Shown in pieces: positions 1-6,509 of a stretch of DNA of 10,683 nucleotides (position 1 is the first letter of the stretch; each line of letters starts with the position of its first letter). The position numbers were made by a program, and so were the translations under genes. The notes beneath the pieces were generated by a model. The model made no database searches. It saw only the letters and a program-made list of their open reading frames with translations, and had not been told where the DNA came from. Source of the stretch: Parcubacteria group bacterium CG11_big_fil_rev_8_21_14_0_20_41_14 (GTDB taxonomy: Bacteria; Patescibacteriota; Patescibacteriia; UBA2169); the NCBI GenBank assembly GCA_002787075.1, contig PCVT01000215.1, forward strand, positions 1 to 10,683, given 5' to 3'.

Positions 1-191
1 TCCTCGGAATAGTGGCAGTTATCATCATCCTAGCTGGTGGATTCAAGTGGATGACAGCTGGCGGAAACGAAGACAAAGTATCAGAATCGCGACAAATGAT
101 TATCCAAGGAGTTATCGGATTAGTGGTAATTTTCGCGGCATGGGCAATCGCCAGCTTCGTAATCTCCTCTTTGCAATCAGCAACCTCCTAG
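1..191 (+). CDS. TrbC/VirB2-like pilin, 3' part only
   Basis: The last 62 residues of a pilin-like membrane protein. The reading frame enters at base 3 and stops at TAG 189-191; the start lies before the window. The visible part has the end of one hydrophobic segment, a short loop with FKWMTAGGNEDKV, a second hydrophobic segment (IIQGVIGLVVIFAAWAIASF) and a brief tail ending LQSATS. The same helix-loop-helix, with the FKW/GNE signature, occurs in the next four genes, so this is the fifth visible member of the array. The family resembles TrbC/VirB2 pilins of type IV secretion, which are small inner-membrane proteins assembled into pili; that role is inferred here. A terminator follows, so it belongs to a separate transcript from the next four genes. 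Confidence 0.85.
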   Translation, partial: LGIVAVIIILAGGFKWMTAGGNEDKVSESRQMIIQGVIGLVVIFAAWAIASFVISSLQSATS

Positions 192-218
192 ATATTCAAA
201 AAATATGCTTTCATCAAT

Positions 219-249
219 AGCGTCTGCCAATTTGGCAGGCGCTTTTGTT
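219..249 (+). terminator. Intrinsic terminator after the first pilin gene
   Basis: AGCGTCTGCCAA (219-230) can pair with TTGGCAGGCGCT (232-243), with one G-U wobble. The innermost bases open to form the loop, and TTTTGTT follows. It lies 28 bases after the stop of the partial pilin gene. Its T-rich tail runs straight into the -35 box of the next promoter. Confidence 0.85.
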
Positions 250-276
250 GCGTACAAATTATAATTTTGGTATAAT
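248..276 (+). promoter_or_regulatory. Sigma-70-type promoter of the pilin operon, extended -10
   Basis: -35 TTGCGT (248-253), a 17-bp spacer, and -10 TATAAT (271-276) preceded by TG at 268-269, giving an extended -10 (TGnTATAAT). The expected transcription start near 283 leaves a leader of about 28 bases before the ATG at 311. That leader has no recognisable Shine-Dalgarno sequence. Confidence 0.75.
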
Positions 277-310
277 ATGTGCATAATTATTTACACATTA
301 ATTTAAACAT

Positions 311-724
311 ATGCACACGCAAATAAAGAAAAAAATCTCCGCTTTTCTTCTTTCCTTAGTCGCGCTATTCATGTTCGCGGCTCCAGCTTATGTAAACATT
401 GGCACCGCGAATTCTGCCGCAAATTTTGGACTGGAGGATGCCAAGACAATAAATGTAAGCGGAGAAGAAGCAACTGAAGCCAGTGTCAAAACAACAATTG
501 CCAAAATAGTGAACACAGCTCTTGGCTTTCTTGGGATATTAGCTGTAATAATCATCATATACGCTGGATTCAAATGGATGACAGCAAGCGGAAACGAAGA
601 TCAGGTTGCTGATGCAAAAAAAATGCTTATGCAAGCAGTGATTGGATTAACTATAATATTCTTAGGATATGTAATAACGAGTTTCGTAGTAAATCAGCTT
701 CAGGAAACCGTAGGTAATGCGTAA
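311..724 (+). CDS. TrbC/VirB2-like pilin (short form, no cysteines)
   Basis: A 137-residue membrane protein. Residues 4-8 are basic (QIKKK) and 10-26 hydrophobic, forming a signal peptide or first membrane anchor. A polar stretch (about 30-65) follows, then hydrophobic helices at about 69-85 and 108-128. Between them lies YAGFKWMTASGNEDQVADAKK, the signature shared by all members of this array. Size and topology match TrbC/VirB2-type pilins, whose processed form has two membrane helices and polymerises into a conjugation-like pilus. The pilin role is inferred from family resemblance; no secretion ATPase or other machinery is in the window. It is the first gene of a four-gene unit and has no cysteine. 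The start follows ...aaacat with no Shine-Dalgarno sequence, as is usual here. Confidence 0.85.
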   Translation: MHTQIKKKISAFLLSLVALFMFAAPAYVNIGTANSAANFGLEDAKTINVSGEEATEASVKTTIAKIVNTALGFLGILAVIIIIYAGFKWMTASGNEDQVADAKKMLMQAVIGLTIIFLGYVITSFVVNQLQETVGNA

Positions 725-1340
725 AAATATGCGCAAAGCTTTGTTTGCAATAAAGATTTTTGTAATCATAGCAGTTCTTATTCTGCCTGTTTTTGCTTTA
801 TCTCCAGCGCACGCGCAGGAAAAAAGCAAAGCAGGCCAAGACGCGCTTAATTTTTTGGATAATACAGCGCAATTATCTGGCTTAGGCAAAACCGCCAGCG
901 GCGAGGACGCTACGCTCACTCTAATCGGTAACATCATAAATGTGGTGCTCGGGTTTGTGGGTATTATATTTTTTGTTCTTGTGTTTTCAGCTGGGTTCAA
1001 ATGGATGACAAGCCAAGGCAATGAGGACGCTGTAAAAGAAGCAAAGGGCACAATAAAAACCGCAGTCATCGGCATTGCAGTCGTGTTTACCGCGTTTTTA
1101 ATTACGAATTTTGTGCTGAATCAAATTAAAAGCATTAGTAAACCAATAACTAACTCGCCAGAAGAAATTTGGGGTCTGTGCTATTATATGGAGCCAGATG
1201 ATCAAGAACATTGTGGAGATTTTGCTGTACCCTCTAGTGTCTGCACACTGGAAGATAAATGCGACTTTCAAAATATGCAATTAGAATATAATGCATGTGA
1301 TATGTCTTTTAGATGGGAACATGACATTCAGTGTGATTAA
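717..1340 (+). CDS. TrbC/VirB2-like pilin with six-cysteine C-terminal extension
   Basis: A 207-residue pilin paralogue. The signal peptide has a basic start (MRKNMRK), a hydrophobic core (8-29) and a likely cleavage site after AHA (residue 33). Hydrophobic helices at about 70-92 and 115-135 flank SAGFKWMTSQGNEDAVKEAK. Unlike the 311 gene, it continues for about 65 residues into an acidic extension with cysteines at 155, 166, 176, 182, 194 and 206 (spacings 10, 9, 5, 11, 11). These are its only cysteines, which suggests a disulfide-bonded exported domain (inference). The start is ambiguous. ATG 717 gives an 8-base overlap (ATGCGTAA) like two other junctions in the window. ATG 729 (203 residues) has the T at -1 that nearly all starts here share. 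Both keep the signal peptide. Confidence 0.85.
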   Translation: MRKNMRKALFAIKIFVIIAVLILPVFALSPAHAQEKSKAGQDALNFLDNTAQLSGLGKTASGEDATLTLIGNIINVVLGFVGIIFFVLVFSAGFKWMTSQGNEDAVKEAKGTIKTAVIGIAVVFTAFLITNFVLNQIKSISKPITNSPEEIWGLCYYMEPDDQEHCGDFAVPSSVCTLEDKCDFQNMQLEYNACDMSFRWEHDIQCD

Positions 1341-1353
1341 TTTAAATTATAAT

Positions 1354-1800
1354 ATGAACGTACAAACAAACAAGTTCAATCGACTAATTATACTAATAAC
1401 TCTAATACAACTAATGATTATTTCAGTGCCTAATTTTGCATTCGCGCAAACTCCAGAAAGTACACAAAAAAAAGGAATTGATGCTGCATTAAACAAATTA
1501 GGAACAATTGGTAAAGACACAGGATTTAGTAAAAGCGAAAATTTACCAGGAGGCGATTTGGGTATTTACACAAAAATCGCAATGATAATAAACATTCTTC
1601 TTGGGCTTGCTGGAATTATAGCCACAATCCTAATTATCATTGCCGGAACAAAATGGATAATGGCAGGAGGCAACGAAGAAGAAGTTACCAAAGCAAAAAC
1701 CACAATCAAGAATTCCGTCATCGGTATAGGAATAGTTCTTGCGTCATATTTAATTGTTAATGTTGCTATTAAAGAACTTGTTGATATTTTTGCTACTTGA
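1354..1800 (+). CDS. TrbC/VirB2-like pilin (short form, no cysteines)
   Basis: A 148-residue pilin paralogue. The signal peptide (hydrophobic 11-30) ends at FAFA, with likely cleavage after residue 31. A polar spacer includes LNKLGTIGKDTGFSKSENL. Helices at about 76-97 and 121-137 flank AGTKWIMAGGNEEEVTKAK, where the usual GFKWM is GTKWI. Start choice: the frame is open back to an ATG at 1291, but that adds 21 non-hydrophobic residues inside the upstream gene and buries the signal peptide. ATG 1354 lies 13 bases after the previous stop and has the usual AT-rich AAT before it. The protein has no cysteine and no C-terminal extension, so it lies between two paralogues that have one. It ends with TGA. 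Confidence 0.85.
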   Translation: MNVQTNKFNRLIILITLIQLMIISVPNFAFAQTPESTQKKGIDAALNKLGTIGKDTGFSKSENLPGGDLGIYTKIAMIINILLGLAGIIATILIIIAGTKWIMAGGNEEEVTKAKTTIKNSVIGIGIVLASYLIVNVAIKELVDIFAT

Positions 1801-1819
1801 TTTTTAATTCTATAATTTT

Positions 1820-2518
1820 ATGAAAAACAAAATTATCCTATCATTTCTAATATTAATAATTGGGTTAGTTGCTGTTCCAGTTTCTGTTGATGCTGCTACT
1901 TCTGGCGGAGTCAAAAAACTTCAAGATAATCTAGGCGTATTCGGCAGAGAAACTGGACTAGGCCAAGACGACGACCTCAAAACCAAAATCGCTAGCGTGA
2001 TAAATATTGCGCTCGGATTCTTAGGCATGCTCGCGACCATCATGATTATCTATGCTGGCTTTAAATGGCTCACAGCCGCGGGAAACGAAGATCAAGTAAC
2101 AAAAGCAAAAGAGACCCTGCGCAACGCGGTTATCGGCATTGCAGTCATTTTCTTGTCATTCGTAATCGTGAATTTTGTTGTGAATCAATTAACTGATACT
2201 GTTGGCGGGGGTGGAGGTGGAGGAGCTGTTCCAGAAGATCCTGGACAGCCTCTTGGGCCAAGATACAGCCCAGATAACTTTACAAATGAAAACTTTGTAA
2301 CAGGATACTATAAATTTTGTAATGTAGGAACTGGTAGTTTCTTTGGATGCCGATCAAGATCAGGAATAACAGTGTGTACAACTCATGATATATGCGGAGA
2401 AATAGATGCTTTTGAGGGTCTTTGTACATCCGAAGATGACACAAATGGCACATCAGAAGACCGAACCTCATGCAGAGATCATTTCATCATAGACTCTATG
2501 CACATCTATCCAGAATAA
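1820..2518 (+). CDS. TrbC/VirB2-like pilin with glycine linker and six-cysteine extension
   Basis: A 232-residue pilin paralogue and last gene of the unit. The signal peptide (hydrophobic 5-22) likely ends near VDA (residue 25). Residues 30-50 (KKLQDNLGVFGRETGLGQ) resemble the same region of the 1354 product. Helices at about 58-78 and 104-123 flank YAGFKWLTAAGNEDQVTKAK. Seven consecutive glycines (129-135) then lead through a proline-rich stretch to an extension with cysteines at 167, 177, 186, 192, 202 and 218 (spacings 9, 8, 5, 9, 15). The central pair is CTTHDIC, matching CTLEDKC in the 717 product, so the extensions are probably homologous though otherwise diverged. The extension should be exported and disulfide-bonded, for example as an adhesive or tip domain (inference). 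The start is 19 bases after the previous stop, with no Shine-Dalgarno sequence. Confidence 0.87.
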   Translation: MKNKIILSFLILIIGLVAVPVSVDAATSGGVKKLQDNLGVFGRETGLGQDDDLKTKIASVINIALGFLGMLATIMIIYAGFKWLTAAGNEDQVTKAKETLRNAVIGIAVIFLSFVIVNFVVNQLTDTVGGGGGGGAVPEDPGQPLGPRYSPDNFTNENFVTGYYKFCNVGTGSFFGCRSRSGITVCTTHDICGEIDAFEGLCTSEDDTNGTSEDRTSCRDHFIIDSMHIYPE

Positions 2519-2539
2519 TATTATTTCATCATCTTATAT

Positions 2540-2576
2540 AAAAACAGCCCACCAAACCCGGGCTGTTTTTGTTTTT
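2540..2576 (+). terminator. Strong intrinsic terminator of the pilin operon
   Basis: AAAAACAGCCC (2540-2550) pairs perfectly over 11 bp with GGGCTGTTTTT (2560-2570) around a 9-base loop. The T-rich tail TTTTTGTTTTT ends at 2576. It lies 21 bases after the last pilin stop. The final two T bases are also the first two bases of the next -35 box. Confidence 0.93.
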
Positions 2577-2603
2577 GACATTTGTACATACATTGTATAT
2601 ACT
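2575..2603 (+). promoter_or_regulatory. Sigma-70-type promoter of the antitoxin gene
   Basis: A perfect -35 TTGACA (2575-2580), a 17-bp spacer and -10 TATACT (2598-2603). The expected start near 2610 leaves about 22 bases before the ATG at 2632. A TATAAT at 2609-2614 is too far from any -35 match to be preferred. Confidence 0.75.
2584..2602. promoter_or_regulatory. Possible operator: inverted repeat in the antitoxin promoter
   Basis: GTACATAC (2584-2591) and GTATATAC (2595-2602) form an inverted repeat with 7 of 8 matches around a 3-base spacer. The right half is itself a perfect palindrome. The element fills the spacer and reaches into the -10 box, where a bound protein would block RNA polymerase. 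RelB/DinJ ribbon-helix-helix antitoxins typically repress their own operons by binding short palindromes, so autoregulation is a reasonable inference. AT-rich DNA throws up such repeats by chance, which limits confidence. Confidence 0.4.
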
Positions 2604-2631
2604 AACTATATAATTACCTAATACAAACAAT

Positions 2632-2892
2632 ATGATTAAAGATGCTACCATAAATATACGCACCAATACAAAAATCAAAGAAAAAGCTCAGAAAGTACTT
2701 GAAGCAAACGGAATATCTTTAAGCACATTCATCAATAACCAACTGCTTCGCGCCGCAAACGCCAAAACATTAAGACTTGATTTTGAAACAGAAGAACCAT
2801 CCGAAATGCTTATTGAAGACCGCATGCTTGACTCATCTTTGCAGTCGCCTAAAATAAAAGGACAGCTTGCCAAATTGGGCAATATGGTATGA
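2632..2892 (+). CDS. RelB/DinJ-like ribbon-helix-helix antitoxin
   Basis: An 86-residue protein. The N-terminal half fits the RelB/DinJ plan: a beta strand ATINIRT (5-11), helix NTKIKEKAQKVLEANG (12-27), then ISLSTFINNQLLRAA (28-42), whose G-[IL]-S-L-S-T-x-I turn-helix is typical. The C-terminal half (LDFETEEPSEMLIEDRML...) is acidic, as in toxin-binding tails. Such proteins bind DNA as dimers, repress their operon and neutralise a RelE-family toxin. Length is normal for the family. It has its own promoter and a possible operator. Its TGA overlaps the ATG of a 22-codon frame (ATGA) that looks like a toxin gene beginning, so its partner appears lost. It could now act as an antidote to other toxins or only as a regulator (inference). 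Confidence 0.75.
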   Translation: MIKDATINIRTNTKIKEKAQKVLEANGISLSTFINNQLLRAANAKTLRLDFETEEPSEMLIEDRMLDSSLQSPKIKGQLAKLGNMV

Positions 2893-2957
2893 TAAAAATA
2901 CTTTTAACATCTTCATTTATAAAAGAAATAAAACAATACAAGGAAGTTGTGATTTAG
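2889..2957 (+). pseudogene. Likely remnant of a RelE/ParE-type toxin gene
   Basis: The ATG at 2889-2891 overlaps the antitoxin TGA (2890-2892) as ATGA, the usual coupling in antitoxin-toxin operons. The frame reads MIKILLTSSFIKEIKQYK and four more residues, then stops at TAG 2955-2957 after 22 codons. RelE/ParE/YoeB-type toxins begin the same way: a short beta strand, then a lysine-rich helix of the F-x-K-x-[IL]-K type. Full toxins have about 85-100 residues, and yebC starts only 37 bases further on, so nearly all of the toxin is missing. The resemblance rests on a very short peptide plus position. It might instead be a translated small peptide or a chance frame. Confidence 0.45.
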
Positions 2958-2959
2958 CA

Positions 2960-2988
2960 TTGATTTATTCCCCGAATTCTGATACAAT
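2960..2988 (+). promoter_or_regulatory. Promoter for the yebC operon, positioned for a leaderless mRNA
   Basis: -35 TTGATT (2960-2965), a 17-bp spacer and -10 TACAAT (2983-2988) preceded by TG at 2980-2981 (extended -10). Only six bases separate the -10 box from the ATG at 2995, so transcription should begin at or next to the start codon, giving an mRNA with no leader. It lies just after the toxin remnant's stop codon. Confidence 0.7.
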
Positions 2989-2994
2989 ATTGCC

Positions 2995-3543
2995 ATGTCA
3001 GGACACTCAAAATGGCATTCAATAAAGCATCAAAAAGCAGCCGCGGACAGTAAGCGTGGCGCTATTTTTACGCGTGTATCAAGAAATATTACCATAGCAG
3101 CGCGCGACGCAGGATCAGACCCACAAACCAACGCCAAACTGCGCCTAGCAATAGAACAAGCAAGAGCAGTAAACATGCCAAAAGAAAACATAGAACGCGC
3201 AATAAAGCGCGGAACCGGAGAAGGAGCAGAAAACCAGCTAAAAGAAGAAATATACGAAGCATATGGCCCAAACGGAGTGGGAATAATCATAAAAGCAATA
3301 ACAGACAATACAAACCGAGCAGTTTCCGACATTAGACACGCGCTCTCAAAACATGGCGGAACATTAGGAGAAAGCGGATCAGTAATGTGGAATTTCAACC
3401 GAGAAACAGAAAAAGAAGGAATCAAATATATCCCAAAAACCACAATCCAGCTTGATGAAAATGCGAAAAACAAGCTCCAAACCCTAAAAAACGCCCTAGA
3501 CGAACTAGAAGACGTAAACGACTATTTTACCAATGAAGCATAA
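2995..3543 (+). CDS. yebC: YebC/PmpR/TACO1 family protein, internally shortened
   Basis: A 182-residue YebC-family protein, known as a cytosolic DNA-binding regulator or ribosome-associated translation factor. The N-terminal domain is textbook: SGHSKWHSIKHQKAAADSKRG (2-22), FTRVSRNITIAARDAG (25-40), then LRLAIEQARAVNMPKENIERAIKRGTG (49-75). The second part has YEAYGPNGVGIIIKAITDN (87-105), RAVSDIRHALSKHGG (108-122) and GSVMWNF (128-134). Usual YebC proteins are about 240-250 residues. This one passes from NRETEKEG (135-142) straight to IPKTTIQLDENAKNKLQTL and the typical C-terminus ALDELEDVNDYFTN, so about 55-60 residues of the central domain (the EDxxMEAALEAGAED region) are missing. The frame is clean, so it is a shortened protein rather than a broken gene. 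It is first in the operon, two bases before ruvC, a widely conserved pair. Confidence 0.93.
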   Translation: MSGHSKWHSIKHQKAAADSKRGAIFTRVSRNITIAARDAGSDPQTNAKLRLAIEQARAVNMPKENIERAIKRGTGEGAENQLKEEIYEAYGPNGVGIIIKAITDNTNRAVSDIRHALSKHGGTLGESGSVMWNFNRETEKEGIKYIPKTTIQLDENAKNKLQTLKNALDELEDVNDYFTNEA

Positions 3544-3545
3544 TT

Positions 3546-4022
3546 ATGATCATACTAGGCATAGACCCAGGAATCGCTGACACAGGATTTGGCGTAATAT
3601 CAGCGGAAAAAAGCACATTCAAAGCAATAACATATGGCACAATAAAAACCAGTAAAGCAGACGATTTAGCCAAACGCCTAGATTACCTATACAAAGACAT
3701 AGAAAAGCTCATAAAAAAGCATAAACCAAGCAAAATAGGCATAGAGAGCATCTTCTTCGCGAAAAACGCCAAAACAGCCATCACAATAGCGCACGCACGC
3801 GGCATCTGCTTACTCGCGGCCCAGCAGGCAAAAGCGCAAATACATGAATACACTCCTTTGCAGATAAAACAAGCATTAACTGGATATGGAGCAGCGGACA
3901 AGAATCAAATCCAACAAATGGTAAAGACAATTTTAAATTTAAAAGAAATTCCCAAGCCAGATGACGCGGCAGACGCCCTTGCCTGCGCCATCTGTTGCGC
4001 GCAAACCAAGCAATATGTCTGA
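3546..4022 (+). CDS. ruvC: Holliday junction resolvase RuvC
   Basis: A 158-residue RuvC (E. coli protein: 173). It cuts Holliday junctions symmetrically at the end of homologous recombination, working with the RuvAB branch-migration motor. The RNase H-fold catalytic acids are all visible: D7 in LGIDPG, E67 in GIESIFF, and D140 and D143 in DDAADALA, matching E. coli D7, E66, D138 and D141. F70 matches the stacking phenylalanine (E. coli F69). The basic stretch around K118 lies in the usual place after TGYGAADK. The gene begins two bases after yebC, the familiar yebC-ruvC order, but ruvA and ruvB do not follow; glgA does, overlapping by 8 bases (ATGTCTGA). The protein looks complete and active. 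Confidence 0.95.
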   Translation: MIILGIDPGIADTGFGVISAEKSTFKAITYGTIKTSKADDLAKRLDYLYKDIEKLIKKHKPSKIGIESIFFAKNAKTAITIAHARGICLLAAQQAKAQIHEYTPLQIKQALTGYGAADKNQIQQMVKTILNLKEIPKPDDAADALACAICCAQTKQYV

Positions 4023-5490
4023 TAAACTCAGAATAGTAACTATCGCTGCCGAAACCGCGCCCTTCTCAAAAGCAGGCGGACTTGGAGATGTAGCCCGATC
4101 TCTTCCAAAAGCCCTAAAAAGAAATGGACATAAAGTAATTGCCATAACTCCCCTACACGGAGTGATTGACATCAAAAAAAATGGCCTGAAAAAATTAGGC
4201 AACGACATTCAAGTTGAAATGGACGAAACAAAAACTCTAAGCTTTGACTATTACAAAGCATATTTAATGGATGGCTTGCCAATCTATTTCATAGACCGCA
4301 AAGAATATTTTTTCAACTTCAAAACAATTTATGGAACCAAAGTAGCGAATGAAAGATTTTTCTTTTTTAATCTTGCGTGCCTTAAGCTAATAGAACTTCT
4401 AAACATAAAACCAGATATTATCCATTGCAATGATTGGCACACAGGCCTTATTCCCTATTTTCTAAAAAAACGATTCCAAAAATCAGAATGCCTAAAACAT
4501 AGCGCAAGCGTGTACACAATACACAACCTCGCGTTCCAGATGGGATCAGATAAAGGCGCTGGCAAAAAAATAGATAATGGATATTCGCGGCTTCCCCGCT
4601 TTGCTGACAAATCAGGGATTCTTGGAATCAATTTTGCCAAGCGAGCTATTGTGAACGCGGACATCATAAATACTGTGTCAGAACAATATGCCAAAGAAAT
4701 AATGACTCCTAAATTCGGAGAGGACTTGAACCGAATTCTCAAAAATCGCAAAGACAGAGTGTTCGGAATTGTAAATGGAATTGACTACAGCATATTCAAT
4801 CCTAAAAAAGACAAAGAAATAAAAACAAATTATGATTATCGATCCATTGATAAAAAAGAGGAAAATAAAACATACCTTCAAAAAATATTCAAGCTTCCTC
4901 AGAATAAGGATATTCCAATTTTAGGCATGGTAACAAGAATCACTGAGCAGAAAGGATTTGATTTGCTCATGCAAATCGCGGATGATCTTCTTGCCCAAGA
5001 TATCCAAATAGTAATTGCTGGAACTGGCGAAAAAAAGTATGAGGATTTTTTCAAGAAACTGCAGAAAAAATATCCAAAAAAAGTAGGCGCGCACTTGGAA
5101 TTTAGCACCAAAAAAGCAGTTGAAATTTACGCTGGAAGCGATATATTCTTAATGCCTTCTAGGTTTGAGCCATGCGGATTAGGACAGCTTATAAGCATGC
5201 GGTATGGAAGCGTGCCTGTGGTGCACGCGGTTGGAGGATTAGTTGACACTGTGACTGATTATGATCCTAAAAAAGCAGAAGGAAATGGATTTATATTTAA
5301 AGAATATGAATCAAGCCAATTCTTAATCGCGGTTATTAGAGCTATTGAAACATACCAGCATAAAGACGCGTGGAAAAAACTAGTGCAAAAAGGAATGAAA
5401 CAATCAAGTTCCTGGGAAATTCCAGCTGAAAAATACAGCGCGCTTTTCAAAAAAGCCATTAAATTCAAAAAAGAAAATCACAAAAATTAA
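4015..5490 (+). CDS. glgA: Glycogen/starch synthase, GT5 family (GlgA)
   Basis: A 491-residue GT5 enzyme (usual length about 480) that moves glucose from ADP- or UDP-glucose to the non-reducing end of an alpha-1,4-glucan. Landmarks: the donor-binding K19AGGLGD loop; HCNDWHTGLIP (137-146); YTIHNLAFQ (167-175); NTVSEQYAKE (219-228); GIVNGIDYSIFNP (251-263); R308 and K313 of TRITEQKG; and E385 in FEPCGLGQ, equivalent to E. coli R300, K305 and E377. The GG-L loop and FEPCGL motif separate it from GT4 enzymes. Start choice: the frame is open to an ATG at 3961, but ATG 4015 puts the first beta strand (LRIVTIAAET) directly at the N-terminus as in the family. No glgB, glgC or glgP is in the window, so donor supply and branching must be encoded elsewhere. 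Confidence 0.93.
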   Translation: MSDKLRIVTIAAETAPFSKAGGLGDVARSLPKALKRNGHKVIAITPLHGVIDIKKNGLKKLGNDIQVEMDETKTLSFDYYKAYLMDGLPIYFIDRKEYFFNFKTIYGTKVANERFFFFNLACLKLIELLNIKPDIIHCNDWHTGLIPYFLKKRFQKSECLKHSASVYTIHNLAFQMGSDKGAGKKIDNGYSRLPRFADKSGILGINFAKRAIVNADIINTVSEQYAKEIMTPKFGEDLNRILKNRKDRVFGIVNGIDYSIFNPKKDKEIKTNYDYRSIDKKEENKTYLQKIFKLPQNKDIPILGMVTRITEQKGFDLLMQIADDLLAQDIQIVIAGTGEKKYEDFFKKLQKKYPKKVGAHLEFSTKKAVEIYAGSDIFLMPSRFEPCGLGQLISMRYGSVPVVHAVGGLVDTVTDYDPKKAEGNGFIFKEYESSQFLIAVIRAIETYQHKDAWKKLVQKGMKQSSSWEIPAEKYSALFKKAIKFKKENHKN

Positions 5491-5494
5491 TATT

Positions 5495-6508
5495 ATGGAC
5501 ACTGAACATCAGAAAAAAATAAAACAGCTTTTTGACTCTAAATTTGTCGCGCGATTGATTAAAGATCAAGCTCCTGATTTCGCTGAAAAATATGATCTCT
5601 CTATCTTGACCATAAAGCCGATAAAGCGTAATATAGGAACACAATCGCATCATGTGATTATACAGTATAACTCGCCTTCTTTTAAAGACAAGCCGATTTT
5701 CTGTTCTTCCTCTTCTGACCAAAACCGCGAAAACGCGTTCAATGCCTTAATTTTCATACAAGAAAATGGCTTTAAAAACACGGATATATTCCTTCCAAAG
5801 CCAATCCTTTTTGACAAACATAGAAATGCTTTTTTTTACCAAGGAATTGAGGGGGAAAATCTTCTGCACTACATAAAACTAAATGCTGATATTTCTGATT
5901 ATATAAAGCAGACAGCAGAATGGATCTCTACTTTGCACGAAATTACAACTAACGGCGCTGAAAATTTAAATAAGCAGAATAGCAGAATAGAAACAATAGT
6001 TCCTGGCCCTGAAAAATTCTTAAAAAAAATTGAGCAAAAATTTCCAGAATATTTTGACACTGTGAAAGAAAATTTTAAAGCGCTAGTTGAATGGGAGAAT
6101 AAAAATTTGGATGACCAGAAAAATCTTGCTCTGGTGCATGGAGATTTTCATCCGGAAAATATCATCATCAACAAATCCAACAACAAGGTGAGCGCAATTG
6201 ATTTCACAGATATCTGCGTTTCTGACTATGCTCGGGACATTGCCAACTTTATCCAGCAGTTCCGGTTTATGTCTCTAGGCCGATTAAGCGCCGAGAAAAT
6301 CAAACATTATCAAGATATGTTTCTGCGAGGATATTTCACAGCGCGTGATATCAAAAAAGATAAGGATATTGAAAAACGAATACAATTATACTCTGCCTGG
6401 ACAGCTCTTCGCTCTGCTATTTACTTCTTGTTAAAGTCCCCAGCAGAACCAGAAAACGCGAATACTGTTTTAAAAGAAGCGCAAAGCATTGTCAATCAAA
6501 ACGAATAA
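5495..6508 (+). CDS. APH-fold phosphotransferase with intact catalytic loop
   Basis: A 337-residue protein of the aminoglycoside phosphotransferase/choline-kinase-like fold. The catalytic loop is complete: H215-G-D217-F-H-P-E-N222. The metal-binding aspartate is D236 in AIDFTD, followed by YARDIANF (245-252), the usual helix. The N-terminal lobe is less regular. The strand that normally carries the ATP-binding lysine reads PIFCSSSSD (67-75) and has none, although lysines lie just before it (K64, K66). The substrate cannot be read from sequence. Its place directly after glgA (4-base gap) suggests a sugar, glycoside or small metabolite rather than an antibiotic, as with APH-fold maltokinases; this is inference. 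The next gene is a distant relative in the same operon. Confidence 0.8.
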   Translation: MDTEHQKKIKQLFDSKFVARLIKDQAPDFAEKYDLSILTIKPIKRNIGTQSHHVIIQYNSPSFKDKPIFCSSSSDQNRENAFNALIFIQENGFKNTDIFLPKPILFDKHRNAFFYQGIEGENLLHYIKLNADISDYIKQTAEWISTLHEITTNGAENLNKQNSRIETIVPGPEKFLKKIEQKFPEYFDTVKENFKALVEWENKNLDDQKNLALVHGDFHPENIIINKSNNKVSAIDFTDICVSDYARDIANFIQQFRFMSLGRLSAEKIKHYQDMFLRGYFTARDIKKDKDIEKRIQLYSAWTALRSAIYFLLKSPAEPENANTVLKEAQSIVNQNE

Positions 6509-6509
6509 T

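Noticed and set aside
662..1075. Open frame of 137 codons on the minus strand across the 717 pilin gene
   Set aside because: It lies wholly opposite two clear pilin genes, its protein has no recognisable motif, and no promoter or start context supports it.
1348..1353. TATAAT directly before the ATG at 1354 as a promoter
   Set aside because: It touches the start codon, so transcription would begin inside the gene; it fits the AT-rich start context seen at most genes here.
1811..1816. TATAAT before the ATG at 1820 as a promoter
   Set aside because: Only three bases separate it from the ATG, too few for a leaderless start, and no -35 box stands 17 bp upstream.
2203..2227. GGN-rich run as a DNA repeat or G-quadruplex
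   Set aside because: It encodes an in-frame seven-glycine linker between a membrane helix and an extension, which explains it; the runs are too irregular to argue for a DNA structure.
3030..3473. Open frame of 147 codons on the minus strand inside yebC
   Set aside because: It is the reverse-strand shadow of a strongly conserved gene and the encoded sequence resembles no family.
3939..4208. Minus-strand frame across the ruvC-glgA junction
   Set aside because: It covers the catalytic end of ruvC and the donor loop of glgA, both clearly coding on the plus strand.
6489..6509. Upstream ATG for the second APH-fold gene
   Set aside because: It would overlap the previous gene by 20 bases, unlike any junction here; ATG 6510 has the normal one-base gap and AAT context.
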